From NCBI GenBank assembly GCA_021154325.1, contig JAJKIR010000151.1, positions 1-64,000 of the forward strand: a stretch of 64,000 nucleotides of DNA. The letters run 5' to 3'. The stretch's first letter is position 1. Each line of letters starts with the position of its first letter. This document shows, piece by piece, positions 16,824 to 25,426 of this stretch. The DNA comes from Gemmatimonas sp. (GTDB lineage: Bacteria > Gemmatimonadota > Gemmatimonadetes > Gemmatimonadales > Gemmatimonadaceae). Made by a program: the position numbers and the translations under genes. A model generated the notes under the pieces. The model saw nothing but the letters and a program-made list of their open reading frames with translations. It did not search any database and was not told the DNA's origin.

Positions 16824-19800
16824 CGCGTCGTCACCGTCGACAGCTCGCGGCGCTCCGCCGCGTCACCAGCCTGGCCGCGAACGGCGTAATACTTCGCCTC
16901 CGGATGGTGGACGATGATCGCCGCCGTGCTCTGTTCGGGCACTAGCTGGAACGCTGACGTCAGCTCCATTCCGAGCTCCTTCTCGGCCGGGAGGAGCTTG
17001 AAGACCGTCGCGTGATCGTCGAGGTCCGGACAGGCGCCGTAGCCCCACGAGTAGCGCTTGCCGCGGCCGCCCGGTATCCCCAGCTCACGTCGCAACCGGC
17101 GATGCAGCCACTCGGCGAGCGCCTCCGCAGTTTCCACAGCGAGGCCGTGCACGTAAAACGCCTCGGTGTACTCGCCGGCAGTTTGCAACTCTTGAAACTT
17201 CGTTGCCGCGTCGTCGCCGACCGTCACCACCTGCAGACCAACGAGATCGATGTCCGTCGAATCCGTGGGACGGAAATAGTCAGCGATGCAGAGACGCTCG
17301 CGCCCTTCCTGGCGCGGGAAGTGGAAGCGGGCGATCTCACGCGTCGTGCCGTCGCGGGCGTAGGCTTCGGGATCGTAGATGAGCAGATCGTTACCACGCG
17401 ACTGCGTCGGGAAGATTCCGTAGACGGCCTGTGGCTTCAGCCATCCATCGCGCTTCGCCTCCGCCTCGAGCCGAGCCCGCACGGGCTCGAACTCGTTCTT
17501 CACAGTCGCCTCGTACTGCGGTCCCGAACCTCGCGCTCCCCACTGCAGTCGGTACAGCTCGTCGAGATCGAGAAGCGCGAAGACTTCGTCGAGAGGGATG
17601 TCGCCGGTGTGCAACGTCCGAACGCCGTAAAACGGCGCCGCGGGAATCGCGTGGTCCTGGGACACGTTGCTTCGCGCCCCGCCCTGATCGCCGACGGCGA
17701 TGTCCTTGCCGACGGTGGTGCGGAGAAAGACGTCGTTTCGCGCGTCCTCGAGCAGCTTCTTCACGAACGCTTCACGTCGCGACGCGTCGTCGTTCTGCAG
17801 CAGGTCCATCGTCTCGAGACCCTCGAACGCGTCCTTGCAGTAGAAGACACCCGACTCGTAGGCGCGCTCGCCCTCGACGAACATCGCGCGTCGCCCGAAA
17901 CGCCTGTTGATCGCCGCGCCGCCAATCAGGACAGGAATTTCCAACCCGCGCTTGTCGAGCTCCTGCACACAGAGTGGCATCTGCTTCGACGTCGACACGA
18001 GCAGCGCCGAGAGACCGATGGCGTCCGCGTCGACCTCGAGAGCCTTTTCAATGATCGTGTTGACGGGCACCTGCTTGCCGAGATCGTATACCGTGTAGCC
18101 GTTGTTCGAGAGGATCGTGTTCACCAGCGACTTGCCGATGTCGTGCACGTCGCCATACACCGTCGCGAGCACGACTTTCCCCTTGGTGTATCCCTCGGCC
18201 TTCTCGAGAAACTGCTCGAGATGCTTGACCGCGCGCTTCATCACTTCCGCCGACTGCAGCACGAAGGGAAGAATCAGCTCGCCGGCGCCGAACTTGTCGC
18301 CGACTTCCTTCATTGCCGGGAGCAGCACCTGGTTCAGCACACGCACCGGCTCCGCGCGTACGCCGGCGGCATCGAGAGCGTCCTCGATGCCGTCCTTCTT
18401 CCGGTGCACAACCATGTAGTGCACACGCTGGTCGGCGGACATATCCGCAGTAGGATCTTCGACCGCTGCTGCCGTCCCGCGTCCCGCGTCCCGCGTCCCG
18501 AGTCCCTCGATGACCCGCTGAAGGGCGTCGGGGCGCCGGTTGAAGATCAGATCGTCGGCCAGCGCACGATCGGCAGCATCGATCTCCGCGTACGGTTTCA
18601 CGTGCGCCGGGTTCACGATCGCCATGTCGAGCCCCGCCTCGACGCAGTGATGCAGGAAGACGGAGTTGACGACGGCGCGCGCCTCCGGCGCCAGCCCGAA
18701 GCTCACGTTCGAGACGCCTAACGAGGTAAAGACCCCCGGCAGCTCGCGCTTGATCAGGCGAATCCCCTCGATCGTCTCGACGGCAGAATCGGCCATCTCC
18801 GGATCGCCGGTCGCGAGCGTGAAGGTGAGATCGTCATAGATGAGATCCCCGGCCTGCATCCCGTACTCGCCGACGACGATGTCGTAGATCTTCTTCGCGA
18901 TCTCGAGCTTCCGATCGCGCGTCTTTGCCATCCCGATCTCGTCGATCGTGAGCGCGACGAGCGCCGCGCCGTGCTTCTTCGCCAGCGGCACGACGGTGTC
19001 GATGCGCTTGCGGCCATTCTCCATGTTGATGGAGTTGATGATCGCGCGCCCCGGGATGTGCTCCAGCGCCGCCTCGATGACGTTCGCTTCCGTCGAGTCC
19101 ACCATGATCGGCGTCTCGACGCTCATCGACAGCAGCTTCACGACCTTCGACATCTGCTCGGCTTCGTCCGCGCGCTCGGTGAGCGCGACGCAAACATCGA
19201 GCACGTGCGCGCCCGAGTCGACCTGCTCCCGCGCCACGTCGACGATGCCTTCGTAATCATCGGCAAGGAGCAGCCGCTTCACTTTCCGCGACCCCTGCGA
19301 GTTCACCCGCTCGCCGATGAGCAGCGGCGGGGGATCCTGCTTGAGCTCCGTCGCGCGCATCGCGCTGCTCACGCGGGGCACCGTCCCGCGTCCCGCGTCC
19401 CTCATCCCGCGCCCCTCGTCCCGCGTGCCCCGTCCGGCGTCCAAGCGAACTCGCTCGACAATCGCCTGCAAATGCTCCGGACGCGTTCCGCAGCACCCAC
19501 CGACGATGCGCACTCCAAAATCCGAAACGAACTCGCCCAGCATCTTCGCCATCGGCTCGGGCTCGAGCGGATACACCGCGTCACCGGTCCCCGTATTCAG
19601 CGGAAGGCCCGCGTTCGGGATGCACGAGATCGGCCGCGCGGCGTGACTCGTTAGGTAGCGGATCGGCTCACGCATGTGCTCCGGGCCCGTCGAGCAATTC
19701 AGGCCGATGACGTCGACGGGCAGCGCCTCGAGCGTCGTCAATGCGCTCGCGATGTCGGTGCCGAGGAGCATCCGGCCGCTCGTGTCCAGCGTGACCTGCG

Positions 19801-20395
19801 CCTGAATCGGAACCCGCCGACCCAGCTCGGCGAAGAGTCGCTCGAAGCCGGTGACCGCCGCTTTCACCTCCAGGATGTCCTGCGCCGTCTCCACGAGCAG
19901 CACGTCCACGCCGCCCTCGACGAGGTACTTCGCCTGCACGTAGTAGTTCTCGGCCAGATCCGCGAACGAGATGTTGGAGAGCACCGGGTCGCTGCTCGAC
20001 GGCAGCATCCCCGTCGGCCCGATCGAGCCAGCCACGAACCGCGGCCGCTCCGGAGTTGAGAACTTGTCACAGGCCGCGCGCGCTATTCGCGCCGCCGAGA
20101 CGTTGAGGTCTCGTGTCTTCTCTTCGATCCCCCATTCGCGCAGCCGGTGCGGCGTCGACTGGAAGGTGCACGTCTCGACGACGTCGCAGCCTACCGCGAG
20201 AAACGATTCGTGGATCCCCTGGATGATGTCGGGGCGAGTGAGCACGAGGTGATCATTGCACCCCTCGAGCGCCTTCCCGCCGAAATCTTCGGGCGTTGGG
20301 TGTCGGAGCTGAATGTTGGTCCCCATCGCCCCGTCGAAGACCAGCACGTGGTCCGCGAGAGCGTCGAGGTATGACGGGCGTTCGGTATTTGACAT
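16820..20395 (-). CDS. metH: Cobalamin-dependent methionine synthase
   Basis: 1191 aa from ATG 20395 (MSNTERPSYL). Domains in order: homocysteine-binding barrel 1-315 (VFDGAMGTNI; zinc Cys in GLNCSTGP and GGCCGT near 302), pterin-binding barrel about 350-610 (LIGERVNSQGSRKVK), cobalamin-binding region 650-880 with the cobalt-ligand motif DVHDIGKSLV near 745, and the AdoMet-reactivation domain to the end (RYSWGYGACPDLDDH). It transfers methyl from methyl-THF to homocysteine via B12 in the cytoplasm. Two linkers, near 318-339 and 630-641, are encoded by GTCCCGC tandem repeats and read DAGRGTRDEGRG-like. First gene of a metH-MTHFR fusion operon under a SAM-type riboswitch. Confidence 0.95.
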   Translation of the reverse strand: MSNTERPSYLDALADHVLVFDGAMGTNIQLRHPTPEDFGGKALEGCNDHLVLTRPDIIQGIHESFLAVGCDVVETCTFQSTPHRLREWGIEEKTRDLNVSAARIARAACDKFSTPERPRFVAGSIGPTGMLPSSSDPVLSNISFADLAENYYVQAKYLVEGGVDVLLVETAQDILEVKAAVTGFERLFAELGRRVPIQAQVTLDTSGRMLLGTDIASALTTLEALPVDVIGLNCSTGPEHMREPIRYLTSHAARPISCIPNAGLPLNTGTGDAVYPLEPEPMAKMLGEFVSDFGVRIVGGCCGTRPEHLQAIVERVRLDAGRGTRDEGRGMRDAGRGTVPRVSSAMRATELKQDPPPLLIGERVNSQGSRKVKRLLLADDYEGIVDVAREQVDSGAHVLDVCVALTERADEAEQMSKVVKLLSMSVETPIMVDSTEANVIEAALEHIPGRAIINSINMENGRKRIDTVVPLAKKHGAALVALTIDEIGMAKTRDRKLEIAKKIYDIVVGEYGMQAGDLIYDDLTFTLATGDPEMADSAVETIEGIRLIKRELPGVFTSLGVSNVSFGLAPEARAVVNSVFLHHCVEAGLDMAIVNPAHVKPYAEIDAADRALADDLIFNRRPDALQRVIEGLGTRDAGRGTAAAVEDPTADMSADQRVHYMVVHRKKDGIEDALDAAGVRAEPVRVLNQVLLPAMKEVGDKFGAGELILPFVLQSAEVMKRAVKHLEQFLEKAEGYTKGKVVLATVYGDVHDIGKSLVNTILSNNGYTVYDLGKQVPVNTIIEKALEVDADAIGLSALLVSTSKQMPLCVQELDKRGLEIPVLIGGAAINRRFGRRAMFVEGERAYESGVFYCKDAFEGLETMDLLQNDDASRREAFVKKLLEDARNDVFLRTTVGKDIAVGDQGGARSNVSQDHAIPAAPFYGVRTLHTGDIPLDEVFALLDLDELYRLQWGARGSGPQYEATVKNEFEPVRARLEAEAKRDGWLKPQAVYGIFPTQSRGNDLLIYDPEAYARDGTTREIARFHFPRQEGRERLCIADYFRPTDSTDIDLVGLQVVTVGDDAATKFQELQTAGEYTEAFYVHGLAVETAEALAEWLHRRLRRELGIPGGRGKRYSWGYGACPDLDDHATVFKLLPAEKELGMELTSAFQLVPEQSTAAIIVHHPEAKYYAVRGQAGDAAERRELSTVTTR
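18473..18506. repeat. 7-nt tandem repeat GTCCCGC in a metH linker
   Basis: About four copies of GTCCCGC in tandem, the last one degenerate (GTCCCGA). They encode the short GTRDAGRGT stretch between the pterin-binding and cobalamin-binding domains. The same unit occurs in the first linker of this gene at 19.4 kb. Confidence 0.8.
19378..19441. repeat. Degenerate 7-nt tandem repeat in another metH linker
   Basis: About nine degenerate heptads of the GTCCCGC type. They encode a DAGRGTRDEGRGMRD-like linker between the homocysteine-binding and pterin-binding domains. Ordinary MetH proteins have a short linker at this place, so the repeat looks like an addition that was tolerated because it is in frame. 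Confidence 0.8.
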
Positions 20396-20403
20396 TGATG
20401 CGA

Positions 20404-20438
20404 CAAAAAGAAAAAGGCCCAAACGCTGTGCGCCGGGC
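20404..20438 (-). terminator. Intrinsic terminator in the metH leader
   Basis: On the minus strand the hairpin GCCC..CGC-ACA-GCG..GGGC is followed by C-TTTTT-C-TTTTT. It ends nine bases before the metH start codon. The upstream GCGCC of the riboswitch's 3' strand can pair with the GGCGC inside this hairpin, which offers an antiterminator alternative. This supports transcription attenuation of the metH operon. Confidence 0.75.
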
Positions 20439-20440
20439 AG

Positions 20441-20491
20441 GCGCTTTAGCGGATGTTTAACGTGGCCGCAAGTTGCCGTTAAATCGCCACG
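20441..20491 (-). promoter_or_regulatory. SAM-II/SAM-V-like pseudoknot riboswitch upstream of metH
   Basis: On the minus strand a 6-bp P1 stem (CGTGGC 20491-20486 with GCCACG 20466-20461) encloses a loop starting GATTTAACGG and ending CTTGCG directly before the 3' strand of P1. Downstream, CGCTAAAG (20451-20444) can pair back with CTTGCG as CTT:AAG plus GCG:CGC with two unpaired bases, giving an H-type pseudoknot. This order of elements (GATTTAA, loop CTTGC, then GCTAAA) is that of SAM-II and SAM-V aptamers, which usually control methionine and SAM genes in proteobacteria and marine bacteria. It lies in front of metH and is followed by a terminator. Assignment was made by eye and needs a covariance-model check. 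Confidence 0.75.
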
Positions 20492-20678
20492 AGATCGATT
20501 GTTCCCTTCTTTATCCTAGCACGAGCGTTCCCGCCCGGCAACGCCGAGACGATCCGCCCCGAAGACGCTATGAAGCTCCAGTCGCCTCGAGCCCCAGAAA
20601 CGGTACCATTGTCAAAGCATGTCGCGAATCCAATAGTATGAGAACCGTCATTCTTCCGATTATCGACCGAGTGCAGCA

Positions 20679-22151
20679 ATGACCGCTCTTCGCCCTGAAT
20701 CGAGTACCGGCATGGGATACATCGACACACAGCTCTTCATCAACGGCAAGTGGCAGCCGCCCGCGGAAGGCAAGACGCTTCCCGTTATGAATCCGGCAAC
20801 CGGGAGGGAGATCGGGCGAGTCGCACATGCCGGCCGACCGGACCTCGAGGTTGCAGTTGAGGCAGCGCAGAAGGGCTTTGAGGTTTGGCGCGAAATGCTC
20901 CCAGCGGCGCGCAGCAAAATCATGCGAAAGGCGGCGGTGCTGGTGCGCGAGCGCGCGGGAGAGATCGCGCCGCTGCTCACGCAGGAGCAGGGCAAGCCGC
21001 TCGCGGAGGCAATGGCCGAGACACTCGCGGCCGCCGATATTATCGAGTGGTTCGCGGAAGAAGGCTTCCGCATTTATGGGCGCATCGTACCGTCGCGCGT
21101 GAGCGTCACGATTCGGCAGATGGTGATGAGGGACCCGGTCGGCCCAGTCGCCGCGTTCACGCCGTGGAACTTCCCGATCAACCAAGTGGTCCGCAAAGTA
21201 GCCGCCGCGCTTGCGGCGGGTTGCTCGATACTTGTCAAAGCAGCGGAAGAAACCCCTGCCGCGCCGGCGGCGCTCATCAAGGCGTTCGCCGACGCCGATC
21301 TGCCACCAGGGGTGCTCGGTCTCGTGTACGGCACGCCGGCCGAGATCTCGAGCTACCTCATCCCGCATCCCGTGATTCGGAAGGTGACCTTCACCGGGTC
21401 CATCGCGGTCGGCAAGCAACTCGCAGCGCTCGCGGGCCAGCACATGAAGCGCGTCACGATGGAGCTCGGTGGCCACGCGCCGGTGATCGTGTGCGAGGAC
21501 GCGGACATCGCGCTCGCCGCCAAAGCATCCGGCGCGGCGAAGTTCCGGAACGCCGGACAGGTGTGCATTTCACCGACGCGCTTCCTCGTGCACCGATCTA
21601 TTGTTGGTGATTTCGCCGCGGCGCTCACAGAGCATGCGAAGGCGTTGAAGGTGGGCAACGGCCTATCCGAAGGGACGCAGATGGGCCCACTCGCCAACCC
21701 GCGCCGCCTCGATGCGATGACGAGCTTCACCGAAGATGCCGTGAGGAAAGGAGCGAAGCTCCTCGCCGGGGGACAGCGTATTGGGGACACCGGCAACTTC
21801 TGGCAGCCGACGATCCTCACCGAAGTGCCGAAGGAAGCCAAGGTCTTCAACGACGAGCCATTCGGACCCGTTGCGGCGATACAGCCGTTCGACAGGATTG
21901 AGGATGCCATCCACGAGTCGAACCGGCTGCCCTTCGGGCTCGCCGGCTACGCCTTCACCAAGTCGCTCAAGTACTCCGATCTTCTCGCGCGCAAGCTGGA
22001 AGTGGGGATGCTCTGGATGAACATGCCCGCGATGCCGTCCGCCGAGATGCCCTTCGGAGGTGTAAAAGAGTCGGGCTATGGCTCCGAGGGTGGTCCGGAG
22101 GCTCTCGAGGCGTTCCTCAACTCGCGCGCAGTGGTGATACAGAACGCGTGA
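20679..22151 (+). CDS. NAD(P)-dependent aldehyde dehydrogenase (succinate-semialdehyde dehydrogenase-like)
   Basis: 490 aa. Catalytic Cys is in [14 protein letters not shown] near residue 295 and the general-base Glu in [13 protein letters not shown] near residue 262. The N-terminus reads [10 protein letters not shown] and the C-terminus ends in the usual oligomerisation strand ([14 protein letters not shown]). The CIxPTRF loop and overall layout are closest to the succinate-semialdehyde or 2-oxoglutarate-semialdehyde dehydrogenase branch, but substrate cannot be fixed by sequence. Divergent from metH across the riboswitch leader; convergent with the PqqD gene. Confidence 0.92.
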   Translation: MTALRPESSTGMGYIDTQLFINGKWQPPAEGKTLPVMNPATGREIGRVAHAGRPDLEVAVEAAQKGFEVWREMLPAARSKIMRKAAVLVRERAGEIAPLLTQEQGKPLAEAMAETLAAADIIEWFAEEGFRIYGRIVPSRVSVTIRQMVMRDPVGPVAAFTPWNFPINQVVRKVAAALAAGCSILVKAAEETPAAPAALIKAFADADLPPGVLGLVYGTPAEISSYLIPHPVIRKVTFTGSIAVGKQLAALAGQHMKRVTMELGGHAPVIVCEDADIALAAKASGAAKFRNAGQVCISPTRFLVHRSIVGDFAAALTEHAKALKVGNGLSEGTQMGPLANPRRLDAMTSFTEDAVRKGAKLLAGGQRIGDTGNFWQPTILTEVPKEAKVFNDEPFGPVAAIQPFDRIEDAIHESNRLPFGLAGYAFTKSLKYSDLLARKLEVGMLWMNMPAMPSAEMPFGGVKESGYGSEGGPEALEAFLNSRAVVIQNA

Positions 22152-22264
22152 CGGGAGTCCACTGCTGGCGGTCGCGCGTCAGGCAGGCAACCGACGACGG
22201 CCCTCGCGCGCGCGATTAGCTACCGCGAAAGCTCGGTGCTGGCTGGCGCTAGAGGAGACATCCG

Positions 22265-22309
22265 GTTGCGCCTTTGCGTCAGGTTCGTGGCCTTCGACGC
22301 AAAGGCAAC
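22265..22309. terminator. Strong hairpin between convergent genes
   Basis: GTTGC and CCTTTGCGTC pair with GACGCAAAGG and CAAC across a 15-base loop. The hairpin lies between the aldehyde dehydrogenase and the convergent PqqD gene and probably serves as a transcription barrier on both strands; there is no U-tract of note. A second small palindrome, GGTACC..GGGTACC, follows near 22346-22363. Confidence 0.6.
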
Positions 22310-22365
22310 AGCAGCAGAAGATTCCTAGCGACGGCCTCAAAGCAGGTACCTGAGAGGGTACCCGC

Positions 22366-22824
22366 CTATTGTTGATTCTGCCCCTGATTGTTGTTGTTCT
22401 GTCCCTGGCTGTTCTGTCCACCGCTCGCGGCCATTGCAGGCGTTGGCGCCAGGACAGAGAACACCACAGGGAGGGCAACCGTCGCCGCGCCAGCGAGCGT
22501 GAGGCGACGCACGACGTCACGCCGGCTTACCGAGGACTCCGTGACACCCTCGGCGTCCTCGAGCAGCTTCGCGCGGGAGAGCTCGTCCAGGGCATATTCG
22601 ACTACCGAGTCATCAACTTCGGTCCCGAGCTCGGTTGCTAACAAACCGGTGAGATCCTGCACCGAGTGGGTGCCGTCACTCTGGGCCCAAACGAAGCCAG
22701 CCGCGCGATTGAGGGCGTGCGCCTGCTGACGGTCCTTGTCGTAGACGATCGTCTCATCGCGAACGTGGTCGACCAACACCCCATTTCGCCGCGACTTCGG
22801 ATACTGCGCGTCCCGATGCGCCAT
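22366..22824 (-). CDS. PqqD-family protein with C-terminal Tat-like segment and Q/N-rich tail
   Basis: 152 aa from ATG 22824, which has the Shine-Dalgarno AAGGAG seven bases upstream. Residues about 5-90 form a PqqD-like winged domain (DETIVYDKDRQQAHALNRAAGFVW, LTGLLATELG, VEYALDELSRAKLL), the fold that binds leader peptides in RiPP pathways. From about 98 it carries a twin-arginine pattern (SRRDVVRRL), a hydrophobic stretch (TLAGAATVALPVVFSVLAP), an AMA-AS signal-peptidase-like site, and a final Gly/Gln/Asn-only tail. The order domain-then-export-signal is unusual. It lies 22 bases downstream of the HPr-kinase-like gene, so the two form a pair. Confidence 0.85.
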   Translation of the reverse strand: MAHRDAQYPKSRRNGVLVDHVRDETIVYDKDRQQAHALNRAAGFVWAQSDGTHSVQDLTGLLATELGTEVDDSVVEYALDELSRAKLLEDAEGVTESSVSRRDVVRRLTLAGAATVALPVVFSVLAPTPAMAASGGQNSQGQNNNNQGQNQQ

Positions 22825-22846
22825 CGTTTTCTCCTTCAATAGATGT

Positions 22847-23680
22847 TTAACAGGCGGACAAAATCTGATCGGCGACAGCCTCGGCCTCGCCCCGAGCGCT
22901 TCGGATCCCTAACGCATCGACGGTTGCCGTGCAGAGAAGTCGCAGCGCCTCGACCGGTCGGCTCCGTGCGGCGACCGTGTGCTCGAAAAGCGCGAGCACC
23001 CTCTCGCCTGGCGTCATCGAGAGTGGCGACCACACTGCTCCGGGAACGTATTGCGACAGGACCACCGTGCGCACTGGCAATGGCTCGACGCCTATGCGCG
23101 CGCCGAGTGATGAGGGCGCGAGCTGACGGATAGTTCCGTCTCCTTCGCGGATACCTAACGAGCGCGCGAAGGGATGGACGAGCCCTCCGACATCGAGCAC
23201 GGCGTACTCGTCGGAGTAGTATGTCGCTCCCGCGCGCACCAGCGCCGCGACGAGGGAGCTCTTGCCGGCATAGGAGCGCCCCGGGATCAGAATCGCGCCA
23301 CCGTTCCAGCCCACGGCGCCAGCATGAAGAAACACTCTCGTCCGCGCACCCACGGCGACGCTGAAATGGAGACGGCTCTGCAACGATGCGAATAGGGCGT
23401 TTTCATCGCTGGTGCACGTGACGCACTCCTCGCCCTCATAAAGCCGATGCAGGTACTGGCCATCATCGGCGAGGACGACGGAATATCGAGCGTCAGCATC
23501 GCGTGCGTCGCTCGCGCGAGCGCCGGGCGGAATCACGCGCTGAAGTCCGTTCAGCGCCGACCGGTGCGATGCGCGAAGAGCGACGCGAAAACCGTAGGCG
23601 TCGATAGTGAGGCTCGCAGGCCACTCCAGCCGATCGAGGCGGGGAGGACAGGCGCTGCGGTGCTGCAGGACAAGCGACAC
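22847..23680 (-). CDS. HPr-kinase-like P-loop protein (HprK-related)
   Basis: 277 aa from a GTG start preceded by GGGAG. The C-terminal half has the P-loop GRSYAGKSSL near residue 137 within LHAGAVGWNGGAILIPG, and YYSDEYAVLD downstream, the layout of HprK/P kinase cores (single-domain type, without the N-terminal HprK domain). The N-terminal half (about 1-115) is a beta-rich region without recognisable motif. Proteins of this type occur next to PqqD-family proteins in exopolysaccharide and RiPP loci, where they may phosphorylate the partner peptide or a small protein; the substrate is unknown. It is first in a two-gene unit with the PqqD gene. Confidence 0.85.
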   Translation of the reverse strand: MSLVLQHRSACPPRLDRLEWPASLTIDAYGFRVALRASHRSALNGLQRVIPPGARASDARDADARYSVVLADDGQYLHRLYEGEECVTCTSDENALFASLQSRLHFSVAVGARTRVFLHAGAVGWNGGAILIPGRSYAGKSSLVAALVRAGATYYSDEYAVLDVGGLVHPFARSLGIREGDGTIRQLAPSSLGARIGVEPLPVRTVVLSQYVPGAVWSPLSMTPGERVLALFEHTVAARSRPVEALRLLCTATVDALGIRSARGEAEAVADQILSAC

Positions 23681-23839
23681 CAGATTCTCCCGTTAGGCAG
23701 AACGCGAAGTCTCAGGCATAACGAGGCATCAAGATCGGTGTGGAACCCTCGTTCCCGCAAGTGTTATTTTTGACTGTTGCATGCCTGCAACACGCGATGC
23801 ACGGCAGCTGTCGGTGGACGATTCCGCCCGTCCTCCTTG

Positions 23840-23869
23840 GAGCTCGTGCGTCGTTATGCACTCGAGCTC
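23840..23869. terminator. Hairpin downstream of the first VanZ-type gene
   Basis: GAGCTCGTGC pairs with GCACTCGAGCTC (one bulge) around an 8-base loop. It lies about 45 bases beyond the stop of the minus-strand VanZ-type gene and upstream of the HPr-kinase-like gene, so it may separate the two transcripts. There is no long U-tract. Confidence 0.45.
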
Positions 23870-23911
23870 TCGCTCCCTACATGACGCGCCGGATGGGACT
23901 CGTCTGCACCG

Positions 23912-25243
23912 TCATACCCGTGCTCCGAGCACTGCCGTTGGTGCGGCGCGCTCACTCTCGTCGTGAACTGCTAGAAGGCGCTGAGCGCCCATGCCTAACG
24001 CGCAGCCAATAACGCAAGCGATCCAATCCATCCAGGTGCCGAGGTGTGTGCCCGCGAGGCTTGGCGAAGCGACCAGACCAATAACGAGCGCGAAGGCGAC
24101 GACTGCCAGATCCCGGTAAGCTGACGGCGGCTCTCCGGCGCTCCAGAATCCGAGTGGGAAGACCAAGACCATGATCCACACCGCGGAAATGAGCCGAATT
24201 GTTCCGGCCTTCCAGCGACTCCATGGTGAGAGTGCGAGCCACGCAACACTGGGCGACAGGGCGATGTCCGCCGCTTCGGCGATGGTCTTGCCGCGCACCG
24301 AGAGACTCAGCTGTGCAGCCGTGAGCGCGGCCGTGACGACCATCGTGTCGGTCGGCTGTGGACGATTGCCACTGGCCAGTACGTCTTCGAGAACCACCGT
24401 CGGCACCTCGAGGCCAACGCGCCCTGTCAGCGTACGGACTCGAAATCGTAAATCACTCCTTTCCTGATCGAGCTCAACGATCTCGATCTCATCGGTACTA
24501 TCCCCGATGCCCACGATCGTCGACTCTTCGCTGAGTGCCTTCCCTGGAACGAATCGGGCGAGAAGGGCGATGTCGCGCGAAAGCCACATCGCGCCCCGTC
24601 CTTCAATCGGGTTCGACATCCCGCCGCGCAAGCTCGTCCCGGATACGAATGCCGCGAGCAATTCACCGTGGAACCAGTCGTGTCCAACGCCCTGTGGTGC
24701 CCATTGCACGCGATACTGTCCGGGAGGCAACGAGACGCGCAGACCAAACGCGGAGGCGACGAGAATCGCTAGCAGCGCGCTTGTCGCTGACGCGAACAGG
24801 TGCGAGCGAAGCCTTGCGCCAGGGTGAAGTAGCGTGTGCCAATGCGTCGCCAACGAAACACCGGCAGCGGCGCCGAGAGTATTTGACGTCACGTCCATCA
24901 TGCTGGCGTTCCGGCCCGTGATCAGACCAAGCTGCGCGATCTCCACAATCGCGCTTAGTGCAACTGCGATGAGAATTGCCGATCGACTTCGGAGCCCGCC
25001 CTGTCGCAGACCGAAACCAAAAGGCACGTACAGCAGCACGTTACGTAGGATGTCGGGGATACTCGGGTTACCGAACCAGCTCGGCGGGCCCTGATTCCCC
25101 GGGGCCAGAGGTACCATCGTCGTCGCCGCGATGAAGCCGAGGCCCGCGGCGGTAATAAGGCAACCGAGCACGCGTTGTGTCGTGGACCGTGAACGACAGT
25201 CGTGCACGGCACGGACATGGGTCCGAGCGGGATTCCGATCCAT
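23912..25243 (-). CDS. VanZ-type membrane protein with central beta-rich domain
   Basis: 443 aa from ATG 25243; a GTG at 25372 would add 43 residues with no structure. N-terminal VanZ domain: hydrophobic helices with ILRNVLLYVPFGFGLRQGGL and SAIVEIAQLGLITGRNASMMDVTSNTLGAAAG, the conserved VanZ core. The middle (about 150-330) is extracytoplasmic and beta-rich (YRVQWAPQ, WFHGELLAAFVSG, RFRVRTLTGRVGLEVP), reminiscent of LamG/concanavalin-like domains. The C-terminus has three to four TM helices. A second protein with the same architecture lies at 41.2-42.5 kb; both neighbour NodB-type deacetylases. VanZ proteins give low teicoplanin resistance in enterococci; here a polysaccharide-linked role is inferred. 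Confidence 0.75.
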   Translation of the reverse strand: MDRNPARTHVRAVHDCRSRSTTQRVLGCLITAAGLGFIAATTMVPLAPGNQGPPSWFGNPSIPDILRNVLLYVPFGFGLRQGGLRSRSAILIAVALSAIVEIAQLGLITGRNASMMDVTSNTLGAAAGVSLATHWHTLLHPGARLRSHLFASATSALLAILVASAFGLRVSLPPGQYRVQWAPQGVGHDWFHGELLAAFVSGTSLRGGMSNPIEGRGAMWLSRDIALLARFVPGKALSEESTIVGIGDSTDEIEIVELDQERSDLRFRVRTLTGRVGLEVPTVVLEDVLASGNRPQPTDTMVVTAALTAAQLSLSVRGKTIAEAADIALSPSVAWLALSPWSRWKAGTIRLISAVWIMVLVFPLGFWSAGEPPSAYRDLAVVAFALVIGLVASPSLAGTHLGTWMDWIACVIGCALGMGAQRLLAVHDESERAAPTAVLGARV

Positions 25244-25426
25244 TACAGCGGGATATTGAGCTCGTTCCGATTCGCCTGGGTACAGAATCGCGTCATACGC
25301 GAGTTCACTACGGCGATCGTTCGATGCAAGTTGGTACGCCCGAGAGAACCGTAACTCCGAGCGACGATTCACCTCGTCAGGGTCATCTCGGTTACAGCTT
25401 AGTGCTCTGGATCTCCATGAATCGAG

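Noticed and set aside
17012-18721. Plus-strand frame of 569 codons opposite metH
   Set aside because: Antisense shadow of metH; no domain and no ribosome-binding site.
15803-19441. Heptamer repeats considered as a CRISPR array or as sequencing artefact
   Set aside because: Units are 7 nt without spacers, so not CRISPR. They keep the frame at domain borders in three places, so an artefact is unlikely.
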